Positions 17,558-26,824 of a stretch of 64,000 nucleotides of DNA are shown in pieces. This DNA comes from Roseiarcus sp963748545 (GTDB lineage Bacteria; Pseudomonadota; Alphaproteobacteria; Rhizobiales; Beijerinckiaceae). The DNA lies in contig CAVVJO010000015.1 of assembly GCA_963748545.1 (NCBI GenBank), positions 184,010 through 248,009 of the forward strand, read 5' to 3'. Position 1 is the first letter of the stretch, and the number at the start of each line of letters is the position of its first letter. The translations under genes were made by a program, and so were the position numbers. Below the pieces are notes generated by a model, which saw nothing but the letters and a program-made list of their open reading frames with translations, was not told the origin of the DNA and searched no databases.

Positions 17558-17890
17558 GGAGGACGCTCTCTTTGGCGCGGCCGGCTGTTCCCCGCCGACG
17601 CGCGCCATCCGCATAGCATTTGCCGCAAAAAGTGGAATGCGACATATGGTCAGCCGGGTCAGGGCGGGCGAGCGCTCTTGGCCGGCGCGAATTCGTGGAC
17701 CGCGAGGAAACATCTGATCAGAAGAGCGATCTCGCGATTGTTAAGACCTTCTTAGAAAAGCCTTTGTGGTCCAAGCCTTAATTCGCGGCCTTATCCGCCC
17801 GCTTCACGTATGCACGCGGTGCATAGGTTAGACCTCATACTGGTGGTCTTTTTTAGGTCACGCCCGCTCAAGACGACAGCGCGCGGACCT

Positions 17891-18211
17891 TCACGTTTCT
17901 GTCAGCCCTAAGCCGACCAGCGATTCCGGAATGGTGATGCGCGGCCTATGGCCTCCCGCCGCCTCTCGTTCCAAGAGCGCGCAAAGTCTCAACGCTTCGT
18001 GGAGCGGCGCTGGTCCGTAAAGCCACGCAAACCCCTCGGGGTCGACCACCTCGACCGCGAAGACCGGCGCGGGCGGGGACAGTTTGGTTATCGCACCGGC
18101 CATATCTCGTCTCAACGTTGCGCCAACAGCAGTATGGACCGCATTGAGGTCCGCGAATTGATGGAAATCAATGCGCAGTCTTGGGTTCGCAGCAGGCGGC
18201 CGCTGGTTCAT
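17891..18211 (-). CDS. Hypothetical protein, 106 residues
   Basis: A predicted soluble protein starting MNQRPPAANPRLRIDFHQFAD, with a middle strand-like stretch PVFAVEVVDPEGFAWLYG and a helical C-terminus with LRLCALLEREAAG. The composition and GC-rich third positions look genuine. No family recognised. It sits 39 bases downstream of the secreted-protein gene on the same strand and may be co-transcribed with it. Confidence 0.5.
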   Translation of the reverse strand: MNQRPPAANPRLRIDFHQFADLNAVHTAVGATLRRDMAGAITKLSPPAPVFAVEVVDPEGFAWLYGPAPLHEALRLCALLEREAAGGHRPRITIPESLVGLGLTET

Positions 18212-18250
18212 TCTTCGCGCTCTGACTGGCCTCGACGGCGCCAGCGTCCG

Positions 18251-18622
18251 TCAATCGGTCAGATTGAGCGTCTTTTGCGTGCAAACTTCGATGTCGGACG
18301 CGTCCAGCGACTGACCGTCGGCGAAAGTCCCATGCACGTCGACGCGACAATGGAAGGTCTGCGGCACTTTGGCCGTGGCCTGCTTGCCCGCCTTCAACGC
18401 GCCAAGCACGGTCATCCAGTGGACCGAGCCGCTCTCGGCGACCTGCAGCTTGACGAGATCGGTCTTGCGCGAGTTGGTGACGGTCACCGTGACGAAAAAC
18501 TCGTCCGACGATGCTTTCGGCTTTGGCTTCACGGCCGTCGCCGGGCCCGGGGTCTGCGCCAGCGCCGCGCTCAGCCCGACCGCCATCGCTGCGACCGTCG
18601 CCGTTAAGACCCGTCTCGCCAT
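18251..18622 (-). CDS. Small secreted hypothetical protein
   Basis: A 123-residue exported protein: signal peptide MARRVLTATVAAMAVGLSAALAQ in outline (basic start, hydrophobic core, ALAQ cleavage), a short Pro/Lys linker, then a beta-rich domain with FFVTVTVTNSRKTDL and two Cys residues, one in TFHCRVDVHGTF and one in IEVCTQKT, that could form a disulfide. No family recognised. It is the last chromosomal gene before the integrative element. Confidence 0.6.
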   Translation of the reverse strand: MARRVLTATVAAMAVGLSAALAQTPGPATAVKPKPKASSDEFFVTVTVTNSRKTDLVKLQVAESGSVHWMTVLGALKAGKQATAKVPQTFHCRVDVHGTFADGQSLDASDIEVCTQKTLNLTD

Positions 18623-18814
18623 CTGCTCGCTCCTCGCGCGTTGCGCGCCAATCCGCCGGCCACGATCTGCGAGGATGGCGCCAACTCGGGCGAAGGAAAA
18701 GGCCGGGGACCATTCGAAATCCCGAAGCCCTCGCCCAGCGCCGGGCGACAACGCTCGACATCTCAATCGAACTGCGCCGCGATCCCTAGATCATATGTGT
18801 GTGTATGTGAGCGG

Positions 18815-18865
18815 CTTGGTGAGCGCGGTGGGAATCGAACCCACGACCCTCTGATTAAAAGTCAG
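18815..18865. repeat. attL: 51-bp direct repeat of the tRNA-Lys 3' half
   Basis: Fifty-one bases here are identical to 32062-32112, the 3' half of the intact tRNA-Lys gene including the anticodon loop, T arm and CCA. To the right of 18865 the match stops abruptly and the tRNA 5' half is missing. This is the leftover 3' fragment made when an element integrated into the tRNA gene. Confidence 0.92.
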
Positions 18866-18971
18866 TATTTTGCCAGCGTTGCGCCGCGATGCCAGATCGG
18901 TCGGAAAGATCATACGGCGCGGGCGTCTCCGGGCGTCAATCCATTGAAAAATATTGGCGGATTCACCACTG

Positions 18972-19072
18972 GTTGCCAACGAATCAGTTGCGCATTGCCC
19001 GTCATTGTGTATCATGCTGGCTCCGGTTCGGTCATCCTCTCTACCGCTCCGGTTGCCAATGGGGTTGCCAAT
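18972..19072 (+). promoter_or_regulatory. Candidate integrase arm-binding sites near attL
   Basis: The motif GTTGCCAA occurs three times here, at 18972, 19052 and 19064; the last two overlap the integrase start codons. A matching copy, and a variant GTCGCCAAC, lie just inside attR at 31986 and 31998. Short repeats flanking both ends of an integrase element are the usual layout of arm-type sites, and overlap with the int start would allow autoregulation. This is inference from pattern only. Confidence 0.4.
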
Positions 19073-20336
19073 GAAAACCGCCCGCACACCGATCGCAGCC
19101 GACCGCCTACTCAGGAACGCCAAGCCGAAAGAGAAGGCATACGAGCTTGCTCTTGGCGTCGGCGGCCTGTCCGCGATGATCGCCGCCGACGGGGAGACGA
19201 AGACGCTCTATTGGCGCGGCAAAATGGGGAAGCGCGTGATCCGCGCGCGCTTAGGGAACTATCCTGACATGACCGTGTCCGACGCGCTCGATGCGGCGCG
19301 CAAGGCGCACTCGGCGGCGCAGAACGACAAAGACCCGAACCTTGAAGCGCGGCGGAAGCGAGAGGGAACGGACGCGCCAATCACAGTCCGCGAGGCCGCC
19401 GACCGCTACAAGACCGAACACTTGGACGCGAAGCGTGGCGAACGCTGGCGCGCGGAAGCGTGGCGCATCCTCGAAATGGACGCCCTGCCCGGCCTCGGTC
19501 ACTTCCGCCTCGCCGACGTGAGCCGCACCGATTTGACCTCGCTTGTGGACAAGAAGGCCGCGGCGCAGCGGAAAGCCGGGCGCAAGGGTATCGCGGCCAA
19601 TCGCCTTGTTGCCGTGCTCGGCCGGTTCTTTCGCTTCTGCGCCGACAAGGGATGGATTGCAGCGGACCCGGCTGCCCGGCTTCCGAAGGCCGTTGAGGAG
19701 TTCGCGCGCGAGCGTGTGTTGAGCGCCGCCGAAATGGGCGTGATCTGGAATGCGCTTTCCGAGGCGGACGCGCCCGCACCCTATTCGAAGATCCTCGCAT
19801 TACTCGCGTTGACGGGTTGCCGCGTCTCTGAAATCGCGGACTTGCGGCGCGAAAACATCGACCTCGATTCCGGCTTGGTTACGATCGCGAAAGGCAAGAC
19901 AAAGGATGCGGCCCGAGTGTTGCCGATCGGCCCGACCGCGCGCGCCATGCTGGCGAAGCTCGTTGAGTCCGCCGATAAGTCCGGCCGCTTGTTCTCGGCG
20001 CCCGAAGGCGGCGCGGTCGAAGTCCAGGCCGTGAGTAAAGCCGTCCGCCGCCTATGCGCCAAGCTCGGTCAACCCCGCTGGACGCCGCACGACCTACGCC
20101 GCACGCTGATATCCGAGCTTCACGAAGCGGGCTTCGGCGAAGGGATCGTGCGGCGGCTCGCTGGCCACACGGCGAAGGACGTTCACGACGCGGTTTATGA
20201 TCGGTCGAAGCGCCTCGAAAGCATCAAGAGCGCGCTGACTTCACTACGAAAGCCACGTCCTGGCTTGCGCCGCTGCGATCAAGAAAACCGACGAAAGCAA
20301 CGTGGTTGCGTTGCGTGCAGGTTAGTGTCTGCGTAA
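19071..20336 (+). CDS. int: Tyrosine-type site-specific integrase
   Basis: A 421-residue recombinase of the P4-type (DUF4102-containing) group. The N-terminus KTARTPIAADRLLRNAKPKE and YWRGKMGKRVIRARLGNYP is the integrase arm-binding domain; a core-binding SAM-like domain follows (ITVREAADRYKTEHLD). The catalytic residues are visible: Arg in LTGCRVSEIADLR, HDLRRT, LAGH and the Tyr in DAVYDRS. The start is either the ATG at 19059 or 19071, neither with a clear ribosome site; I use 19071. A hairpin of CTGCGTAA/TTACGCAG (20329-20350) overlaps the stop. It integrates and excises the element at tRNA-Lys. Confidence 0.93.
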   Translation: MKTARTPIAADRLLRNAKPKEKAYELALGVGGLSAMIAADGETKTLYWRGKMGKRVIRARLGNYPDMTVSDALDAARKAHSAAQNDKDPNLEARRKREGTDAPITVREAADRYKTEHLDAKRGERWRAEAWRILEMDALPGLGHFRLADVSRTDLTSLVDKKAAAQRKAGRKGIAANRLVAVLGRFFRFCADKGWIAADPAARLPKAVEEFARERVLSAAEMGVIWNALSEADAPAPYSKILALLALTGCRVSEIADLRRENIDLDSGLVTIAKGKTKDAARVLPIGPTARAMLAKLVESADKSGRLFSAPEGGAVEVQAVSKAVRRLCAKLGQPRWTPHDLRRTLISELHEAGFGEGIVRRLAGHTAKDVHDAVYDRSKRLESIKSALTSLRKPRPGLRRCDQENRRKQRGCVACRLVSA

Positions 20337-20651
20337 TAGTGTTTACGCAGTAGCGAGTTGATTTGCTACAGGTCGATAGGCGCTTGTTCAACTTTACTCT
20401 TGCTAGTTGTCTCGAACTGAGCTACTTTCGACTTGCTCGCCTAGGTGAGTGTTCAACGAGTGCCATCGGCGCGCAGTTGAACGGTCGTATGCGCCCCGCC
20501 AGCGCGCCAACCGCCGTCCTTTTCCGAGGACGGCACGCTCCAATCCGCAGCCGAGTCGCCGCTATCGAGACGCTGGCGCGCCGCATCGTTCGCAATTCCC
20601 CTTTCCAATCCCTGAATTGCGCGTCCGCGCCCTCGTCTCCCCGAGGTCGTT

Positions 20652-20960
20652 ATGCAAGCTCCAACCCAATCCCTAAACGGCCGCGGCCTTCGAGCGCGCG
20701 CGCCTTCCGACGGGCAACGCATCGTCGGCGTTGACGCCGCGGCTAACATGCTCGGCATCTCGCCCGGCTACCTCTACCGAATGTTGCGCGCAGGTGAATT
20801 GCCGGTGGTGCGTATCGGAGGTCGAACGTTGATCGCGGTCGCGGAAATCGACAAGTTCATCGCGGCCCGTTCGGGCGCATTCCTCGACAACCCGTCGGCG
20901 GCGCCGAAAGCGCATCGCACCACGCGCGCCGACCCCCTCGCGATCCGGGGGGGCCGATGA
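20652..20960 (+). CDS. Excisionase-type helix-turn-helix protein
   Basis: A 102-residue protein with a MerR/Xis-like winged helix in the middle: IVGVDAAANMLGISPGYLYR, then MLRAGELPVVRIGGRTLI and AVAEIDKFIAARSG. This is the HTH_17 (excisionase) layout. Proteins of this type direct integrase toward excision or repress early genes. The C-terminal 25 residues are disordered and basic. The 315 bases between it and int contain only the hairpin over the int stop and no gene I can support. Confidence 0.8.
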   Translation: MQAPTQSLNGRGLRARAPSDGQRIVGVDAAANMLGISPGYLYRMLRAGELPVVRIGGRTLIAVAEIDKFIAARSGAFLDNPSAAPKAHRTTRADPLAIRGGR

Positions 20961-20961
20961 C

Positions 20962-21171
20962 ATGGCCGACTTCCTCGAACACCTGGGCGCCTTCGAAGGC
21001 GCCCTTTGGCGAGCCGACATAGGTCCGGCGGATGGCGTGCACGGCCGGAGCGTCTTGCTCGTTGAGGACCGCGCAGCCGAAGCGGCGACGGGCCTCGCGG
21101 GGCTCCGATCCCCCGACTTGGGCGCGCTGACTGCTTTCGATCGCGACGGCGAGCCGGGGCGGACGAATTGA
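20962..21171 (+). CDS. Small hypothetical protein of the element
   Basis: A 69-residue frame that starts directly after the stop of the excisionase-like gene (TGACATG), beginning MADFLEHLGAFEGALWRADIG. Third positions are GC-rich, which supports coding. The next gene downstream (21304) is in the same frame beyond the TGA at 21169, so the two may once have been one frame. No family recognised. Confidence 0.4.
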   Translation: MADFLEHLGAFEGALWRADIGPADGVHGRSVLLVEDRAAEAATGLAGLRSPDLGALTAFDRDGEPGRTN

Positions 21172-21303
21172 TTTGAAGCCGACTGCGTCGTTGTCACATC
21201 TCGCCATCGGCGACCGATCGGCACGGGGCGCTCTCGCGGGGTCTGCGCCTACGTCGCGTTTGGCGGCTACGACACGCCCGACTTTCGGCGCTTTGAAGCG
21301 GCT

Positions 21304-21924
21304 ATGGGCCTGCTGAGCTTCATGCGCAACCTGCCGCCAGGCTCAAGGTGGCGCGGCGTGGCGTATGGGCCGGACTACGTCGCCCTGCCGCTTGAAACGC
21401 GGCCCGCGCGCCCGGCGATATCGCTGGAGCTCTTGGGCGAAGGGTACGGCGGCGCGACTGCGGCGCCCGTCGACGGGCCGGAGCCGTTTCGTTGGATCCT
21501 GCTTGCGACTGCGCGGGTCTTTGAAAGGGTCGAAGTCTCGCGCCTCGGCCTCTGGCGCCCAGGAGGCAACAGGCGCAACCGGCTGCGGATCCAGACCGAT
21601 CAGGTTGACGATTGGGGACAGGCGCTCGTGCGCGCTGGCGTGCCTTGGGAGCGGCGTGACGAGTTGTCCGACGGTTTCTACATCGAGCGCCCGGACGGTG
21701 ACGACGGCATGCCGCGAGTGTCCGATTTAGAAACAGAAAAGGGGTTTCCCGATGATCGAGAAACCCCACATTACCAAGGCACAAGAAGCAGCTTGCCCGG
21801 CCGGCTTCGAAAACAAGGATACCACAAGCGGCGCGTGCGGGCTATCGCCGACCGATTTGCTTGCCTTAGCGCTGTCCTACGCCGAGAGGGGCCTCCCGGT
21901 GTTCCCGCTCCTCGCCGGCCGTAA
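21304..21924 (+). CDS. Hypothetical protein upstream of the primase
   Basis: The first ~140 residues look genuine: FMRNLPPGSRWRGVAYGPDY, PAISLELLGEGYGG, FRWILLATARVFERVEVSRL and DDWGQALVRAGVPWERRDEL. The last ~57 residues overlap the primase gene in another frame and look non-native. The frame is also open and protein-like before the ATG (VAFGGYDTPDFRRFEAA) back to a TGA at 21169, so the start is uncertain. No family recognised. Confidence 0.5.
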   Translation: MGLLSFMRNLPPGSRWRGVAYGPDYVALPLETRPARPAISLELLGEGYGGATAAPVDGPEPFRWILLATARVFERVEVSRLGLWRPGGNRRNRLRIQTDQVDDWGQALVRAGVPWERRDELSDGFYIERPDGDDGMPRVSDLETEKGFPDDRETPHYQGTRSSLPGRLRKQGYHKRRVRAIADRFACLSAVLRREGPPGVPAPRRP

Positions 21925-23713
21925 AGGCCCCGTCCTTTTGGGCGGGTACAAGCGCGCGAGCTCGGACCCGGCGGAAGCTCGCCGGCTGTGGGCCGAAGCG
22001 GGAGATGAAGGCTGGAACGTCGGGCTAGCGACAGGCAACGGCATCGTGGCAATCGATGTCGACAACACACTGAGATCCGCCGTCGACAGGATCGACAGGA
22101 TCATCGCCGATCCGACGCGCGCGACCGTGAAGGCGAACGGCAAGGCTCTACTCGACAAATATGGGCCGCTGCCCCCTTCATGGCAGGTCAATACGGCGGG
22201 GGGCGGGTTTCACCTGCTGTATAAAATTCCCCCGCACGTTCGCATCAGGACCAAAACAAGCGGGCTCGTGCCTGGCGTCGATACGAAAGCCGAGGGGGGC
22301 TACATCGTCGCAGCAGGTAGCGTGGTCCGCTTCCCTCCGGAGCGTATCCTCGGCGACGGGGCCTATTGCTGGAAGGGCAAACACTCGCCCGCCGCCTTCG
22401 GCGAGATGGCCGCCCTGCCCGAAGTCTACCAGGCCGCAATGCAAGCCCATGCGGCGACGGAGCGCCGCGACGGGGCGCGCACGAGCCCGCCGCCATGTTG
22501 CGAGCTCGACCAGCCGCGCGCGATCGAACACGCGCGCCAGTGGCTCCGCGACGCCGCGCCGGAGGCGAAGCAAGGCGAGGGGGGCCGCGAGGCGACGAAG
22601 CACGTCGTCCAGCGACTTGGCGACTTCGGCGTGTCATCGGCCGGGATCTTCGACCTGTTGAGCGAAGACGGCGGATGGAACGACACAAAAGCAGATCCGC
22701 CATGGGCGATCGACGTGGACGATTCCGAGGGGTTTCGCCGCCTGATCGAAGATCTTTGCGCGTTCCACCGCGAGAAGCCGGCCGGCTGCGACTTCCCGTA
22801 TGCGGCCTCCGAAGTCTTCGAGCCGGGCGACGGCTCGAGCGCCGCGCCGACGGCGCCGCGCAAGCGCCTGTTCCGGGCTGGCGAGTGCAAGGCTGCGGTC
22901 CTGACCGCAAAGCGCGACCCGCTCGTCGCCGGCCTGCTGGACAAAGGCGCGCTGTCGCTTTGGTTTGGCGAAACGAACGTCGGAAAGTCGTTTGTCCTCT
23001 CACAGCTCGCGCTGTCGATCGCCGCGGGCGCGCCATTCGCCGGGCGCAGGGTGACAAAGGGCCCGGCCGTCTACTTCGCTGCCGAAGGGGGCGAGGGCAT
23101 GAAGAAGCGTTTTGCGGCACTTCTAGAGGGCCGCGCCGACGCCGACACGCTTCAGCTTTTCCTTGTGCCCTACCCCGTCGATCTTCGGAACGGGCGCGCG
23201 GGCCTTGATCAAATGCTTGCCGACGTGCGCGAAGCGGAGGCGCAGGCGGGCGAGAAAGTCGCGTTGATCTGTATCGACACGGCCTCGCGGGCGCTCGCCG
23301 GGGGCAACGAGAACGATAGCGGCGATATGGGCAAACTCGTCCAGGCGATAAACCGGCTCCAACACGAGACGGGCGCACACGTCGCCGTGTCGCATCATTC
23401 GGGTAAGGATCCAGACAAGGGCGCGCGCGGCCATTCCCTGTTGAAAGGCGCCGTCGACACTGAATTCCAGATTGGGAAGGGCGCAATCAAGAACACGAAG
23501 CAGCGCGACTATGAGCGCGCTCGCACGATCGGATTCCGAATAGACACCGCGATTTTGGGGCCGGACTTCGGACGGCGAATACGTCGAGTTGGCGGTTGCG
23601 GTCATGTTGGTCGCGATGTCGACAGCGCCGGCGGTTCTCAGCGAACGCGATCAATGGCTTTTGGACCGCTTCGACGAAGTCGCCAAAGCGGACCCGGAAC
23701 GCGACGACCTTAG
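21752..23713 (+). CDS. Primase-polymerase / RepA-type helicase of the element (C-terminus frameshifted)
   Basis: Two replication modules in one protein. Residues ~30-250 are a prim-pol (bifunctional DNA primase/polymerase) domain: YAERGLPVFPLL, GWNVGLATGNGIVAIDVDN and TAGGGFHLLYK. Residues ~380-620 are a RecA-fold RepA-like ATPase: Walker A GETNVGKSF, Walker B VALICIDTAS and SHHSGKDP. After DTAILG the frame leaves homology; dropping one G of the run at 23557-23560 restores DGEYVELAVAVM and continues to a stop at 23874-23876, giving about 707 residues. The protein probably starts replication of the excised element at the adjacent repeat array. Confidence 0.85.
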   Translation: MIEKPHITKAQEAACPAGFENKDTTSGACGLSPTDLLALALSYAERGLPVFPLLAGRKGPVLLGGYKRASSDPAEARRLWAEAGDEGWNVGLATGNGIVAIDVDNTLRSAVDRIDRIIADPTRATVKANGKALLDKYGPLPPSWQVNTAGGGFHLLYKIPPHVRIRTKTSGLVPGVDTKAEGGYIVAAGSVVRFPPERILGDGAYCWKGKHSPAAFGEMAALPEVYQAAMQAHAATERRDGARTSPPPCCELDQPRAIEHARQWLRDAAPEAKQGEGGREATKHVVQRLGDFGVSSAGIFDLLSEDGGWNDTKADPPWAIDVDDSEGFRRLIEDLCAFHREKPAGCDFPYAASEVFEPGDGSSAAPTAPRKRLFRAGECKAAVLTAKRDPLVAGLLDKGALSLWFGETNVGKSFVLSQLALSIAAGAPFAGRRVTKGPAVYFAAEGGEGMKKRFAALLEGRADADTLQLFLVPYPVDLRNGRAGLDQMLADVREAEAQAGEKVALICIDTASRALAGGNENDSGDMGKLVQAINRLQHETGAHVAVSHHSGKDPDKGARGHSLLKGAVDTEFQIGKGAIKNTKQRDYERARTIGFRIDTAILGPDFGRRIRRVGGCGHVGRDVDSAGGSQRTRSMAFGPLRRSRQSGPGTRRP

Positions 23714-23925
23714 CCCTGTCGCGAGCGGCGCGGAGTGGAACAAGCGGATAATCGAGGCGAAGGTTTCCGAGGGCCTGGACGCGCCCGCGCGTTCGACCCT
23801 TTCAGGATGGCGCAAGGAGATTTGCGCGGCCGGACACCTCAAGAGCGCCGGTCCTGACCTTTGGAGGCGGGTATGATCGGCGCCGCCCGGCCCTCTCGCG
23901 GCGTCGATTTAGGGGAGGACAGGGC

Positions 23926-24143
23926 GTCCGAACACCGGTCAAACCCGTTATATCTTTTTGGGCGGTTGTTCGGATGTTCGGAGCGATGTTCGGAAGGCCG
24001 TTCGATCCGCGAAGGCGCTTGGTTTCTCAGGTGTTTCCGAGGGATGTTCGGGTGTTCGGATCGTGTTCGGACGGAGAATTTATCGCCCAAGGTGTATGTT
24101 CGGGCGAATTCGGGAGTTTTTAGACCCCGAACGTCCGAACACC
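23926..24143. repeat. Iteron-like array of TGTTCGG, candidate replication origin
   Basis: Within 218 bases the heptamer TGTTCGG occurs seven times on the plus strand (23967, 23975, 23987, 24045, 24053, 24064, 24097) and its complement CCGAACA at 23928 and 24135. The two inverted copies sit in an identical 12-mer, CGTCCGAACACC, at each end of the array. The array lies directly after the primase-helicase gene and holds no convincing gene, which is the usual place for an origin with initiator sites. It could instead be an operator array. Confidence 0.65.
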
Positions 24144-24328
24144 TCACGAAAGTGGACGGCTGCCGCCCCCTTCGGATCGGACCGGCCACCCCGTCGGCTG
24201 CGCCGAGTTGGCGAGGAATCTCGCGCAACAAATCTGCGGCGCCCGCCTGGCAGGGTCGGATTCCTCGCGAAGATCGTTCACAAGTGAACTAATTAAGCTG
24301 CGGACTCAACAAACAGGAGAAACCTAAA

Positions 24329-24830
24329 ATGGCCCGACCTCCCGCCAAGAGCGGGACTTAACTCAACGACCGAACGCGAGATCGTATGGTGGATGGCCAA
24401 GGGCCTCGGGATGGACGAAGCGGCGAAGCGCGCCGGCCTGCCGTCCAGCGCAAAGCTCTACCAATACAAGCGAACCAACGCCTTCGCGGATGACCTCCGC
24501 CAGGCGCTTAAGGACCATCTCGCGACCGAGCTCGCTCCCAAGGCGATCCATATCCTGGATTTAATCATGAGCGACACCGCGATGCCGGCCCGCGTTAGGG
24601 TCGACGCGGCCAAGACGATCCTTGATCGTGCGGGCTTCACCCCCGCCGCGGTCGCCGCGGATGCGCCCCCCGCCGACGAAAGCGACATGAGCCAATGGAC
24701 CATCGAGCAGCTTCACGCCTTCGTCGCGGAAGGCATGCGCAAGCTCGCCCACACGGAAGCGACCGATGCGAATTACGAAGTCGTCGCGGCGAAGAAAGGC
24801 GATGCCGACGCGCTCGCCGACCTGCTCTAG
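24329..24830 (+). CDS. Small-terminase-like phage protein (frameshifted near its start)
   Basis: The clean frame begins at 24393 (MAKGLGMDEAAKRAGLPSS). The protein-like sequence extends upstream as LNSTTEREIVWW, and an ATG at 24329 in another frame gives MARPPAKSG before a stop. Dropping one G of the GGG at 24353-24355 joins them as MARPPAKSGLNSTTEREI, about 166 residues. The body has a helix-turn-helix-like MDEAAKRAGL, YKRTNAFADDLRQAL and RVRVDAAKTILDRAGF, which resembles terminase small subunits that recognise phage packaging sites. No large terminase follows. The assignment is by resemblance only. Confidence 0.55.
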
Positions 24831-25051
24831 TGCGGCCAGGGACGCCTTTCGGCATGGCGGGCCTTCCGTCGTGCCGGGCAAGGTCGAGACGGCCGCCAGC
24901 GTGGCGCGCTGCCGCGGCGATCGGCCTTCCGACAGAACAGCTACGGCAGCCCGCCGCACGGCGAGCGCCTCGAGGCCCGCCCCTGGTTTCGCTGCATTCC
25001 CTCTTGCGGCCGCCCGCTTGTTGACAGATAAACCCTCAAGGGCACGGGGGA

Positions 25052-25426
25052 ATGTCTATGCGCGTCGGGGCCATCTCTACCATCGCGGCGGTAGCCGTCG
25101 CGCTGTCATCGTGCGCGGGGCGAGACGCGCAACCGATCCAGACAGTGCAGCAACAGGACGCCTATTCCGATTGCACAATGATCCGCGCCGAGATCGAGGC
25201 GAACAACCAAAAGGCACAGGACCTCGCCAACGAACAAGGCATGAAGGTTGCGCAGAACGTCGCGGCCGGCGTCGTCGGCTTAGTGATCTGGCCCGTCTGG
25301 TTCGGGATGGATTTCAAAGGCGCAGCGGGGCAAGACGCCGCGGACCTGAAGGCGCGCCAGGAATATCTGACGCAATTGGCGGTCCAGCGTTGCGCGCGAG
25401 GATATCGGCCGCCACCGCACCCGTAG
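25052..25426 (+). CDS. Small lipoprotein
   Basis: A 124-residue protein with a lipoprotein signal peptide: basic start, hydrophobic AISTIAAVAVALSSC with the lipobox LSSC, so Cys21 should be acylated. Then DAYSDCTMIRAEIEANNQKAQ, a Gly/Val-rich membrane-like stretch AGVVGLVIWPVWFGMDF, and a helix KARQEYLTQLAVQRC. Three further Cys residues are possible disulfides. Similar small lipoproteins occur widely in alphaproteobacteria; function unknown. The 220 bases before it contain no gene I can support. Confidence 0.7.
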   Translation: MSMRVGAISTIAAVAVALSSCAGRDAQPIQTVQQQDAYSDCTMIRAEIEANNQKAQDLANEQGMKVAQNVAAGVVGLVIWPVWFGMDFKGAAGQDAADLKARQEYLTQLAVQRCARGYRPPPHP

Positions 25427-25578
25427 AAGCAGAGTTGCAAGTATTGACGTTTTAGACGCAATAATCACGACAATGACTAAATTAAATTATCGTGTTGCGT
25501 GCGTTTTAGTCTTGACAGCCTGTGCAGTTTGCAGATGATCGGCAGCGTCCAATGGGGATAACAGCAGGACGTAGCAGC

Positions 25579-25775
25579 ATGGATACATTTCATACTTCGA
25601 CGCAGCTTGAAGACGCGCCACCTATCGGATCCGCTTCCGCGATTTCGACGGGCCCGGCAAGCACGAATATCTCGATCTCCTCCATCACGGCGGATGGTGG
25701 GTCTTGCCTAATGACTTCGACGCGGGGCCGATCCGAGTGGCGGTCGCGGATTATGGAGTCGTTGGCAAGGTCTAG
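25579..25775 (+). CDS. Small hypothetical protein, apparently frameshifted
   Basis: A convincing stretch RRATYRIRFRDFDGPGKHE and HHGGWWVLPNDFDAGPIRV ends at a TAG at 25773. It has no start in its own frame, but an ATG at 25579 in a neighbouring frame (MDTFHTSTQLE) leads into it if one base is gained near 25605-25615. About 65 residues. The surrounding 400 bases contain no other candidate, and the AT-rich 25440-25520 looks non-coding and may hold its promoter. Confidence 0.35.
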
Positions 25776-25861
25776 AATGACGGCAGGCAACAAGGCGGCG
25801 CGTCACCGGGCGAACGGCACGGCGCGCCCTCCCTATGCCAAACCGATTGGGGCAGCCGCAC

Positions 25862-26213
25862 ATGCGAGCAAAAGGGTGGTTTCGCCTATGGCTTGTCTTA
25901 ACGATCATCGGAGTTCCGGTAGCCGCGGAGGTCAACTTTCAGCAGGAGCTCGCGGGTTGGAATGGCGTGAACACGATGGCCGCCGAGTTCCTGCGTCAAG
26001 GAGCAAATGTACCGCCCCGACCATCCGGACGCGCACCGATGCTTGACCAGTTTCGTAGGAGGAGGGTTCTTCGAGCGCAACAACACCACGCCCACGCGTT
26101 ACTGGTCCGAGGCTATCGCATTGTGGGGCGCAGCCGATTTGTTGCTTACGGCTTTTCTCGTTAGCGCTTTCTGTGTGACCCGATGGGTTGTCAGAGGCTT
26201 TGCGGGCGCCTGA
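25862..26213 (+). CDS. Small two-helix membrane protein, frameshifted
   Basis: The first part, MRAKGWFRLWLVLTIIGVPVA followed by a loop to LRQGA, and the second part, MYRPDHPDAHRCL then YWSEAIALWGAADLLLTAF and RWVVRGF, are in different frames. They join as one ~116-residue protein if one A of the AAA at 26003-26005 is removed. The layout (N-terminal helix, Cys-containing periplasmic loop, C-terminal helix, final WVVRGF) is common among small inner membrane proteins of rhizobia. Function unknown. Confidence 0.5.
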
Positions 26214-26515
26214 CGCCTTCCTGGCCGAGAGGGTAGCAATCTCCGCCGACCGCGAACACGGCTCCGCGCTGTCCCTCTACGCAGCCCGTCGGCTTTACTT
26301 GCTACGTATTTTATCGCGGTTGTTGCGCCCGCTACTGGCGGATTAACCTTCACGACTGCGGAGCACTTTCCCCGAGCCTCCCTGCGCATGGAAGCAACCG
26401 CCAGCCGACATTGGGCGTGTTGCTCAGCGCCCGGCCGGCCCCTTGCCCCGCGGGCGCGCCGGCGGCGCGCGTTCGTTCAGCCGAATTCCCCTCGAGCAGC
26501 TCCAGGCCGAACAAA

Positions 26516-26824
26516 ATGGAAGCAAGAAAACGGCTCACGGCGAAAGAAATAGAGGCGCTGTGCCTCGCCGCCCTCAAAACGCGTCCCGGCCTAATGGACA
26601 TCCAATATGTAAAAATTCACCATTACTTAGGCCCAAGGAGCTGGACGTGGGAGTTGGAAGAAGTCGGCCCCGACGCAGGCGAATTGGCACTGAAAGACGC
26701 AATGTCGGAAATCAATAAATTGCAGGGGATGTTCGATCTCGTGGCCGACCGCGCCAGGGCTGCTGTAGTTCGCCCGGCGCTGTCTAAACCACCGACGCTT
26801 GGCCAGTCAGACAAGGCCACCTGA
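26516..26824 (+). CDS. Hypothetical protein, 102 residues
   Basis: Starts MEARKRLTAKEIEALCLAAL, with IQYVKIHHYLGPRSWTWELEE and a helix EINKLQGMFDLVADRARA. It looks like a small soluble alpha/beta protein. The ATG at 26516 is used; the frame is open from 26411 but that part is Pro/Arg-rich and unlike protein. Its 3' end has a diverged second copy at 28219-28307. The ~300 bases before it hold nothing I recognise. Confidence 0.55.
   Translation: MEARKRLTAKEIEALCLAALKTRPGLMDIQYVKIHHYLGPRSWTWELEEVGPDAGELALKDAMSEINKLQGMFDLVADRARAAVVRPALSKPPTLGQSDKAT

Noticed and set aside
20329..20350. Rho-independent terminator after the integrase gene
   Set aside because: The 8-bp hairpin overlaps the stop codon but has no T tract; recorded only as a hairpin in the integrase entry.
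23967..24103. CRISPR array
   Set aside because: Repeats are only 7 bases with irregular spacing and no leader or cas genes; iterons explain them better.
23861..24292. 143-codon frame across the TGTTCGG array
   Set aside because: The translation is dictated by the repeats (Cys-Ser/Phe-Gly runs) and has no protein-like pattern; the array is better read as cis-acting DNA.
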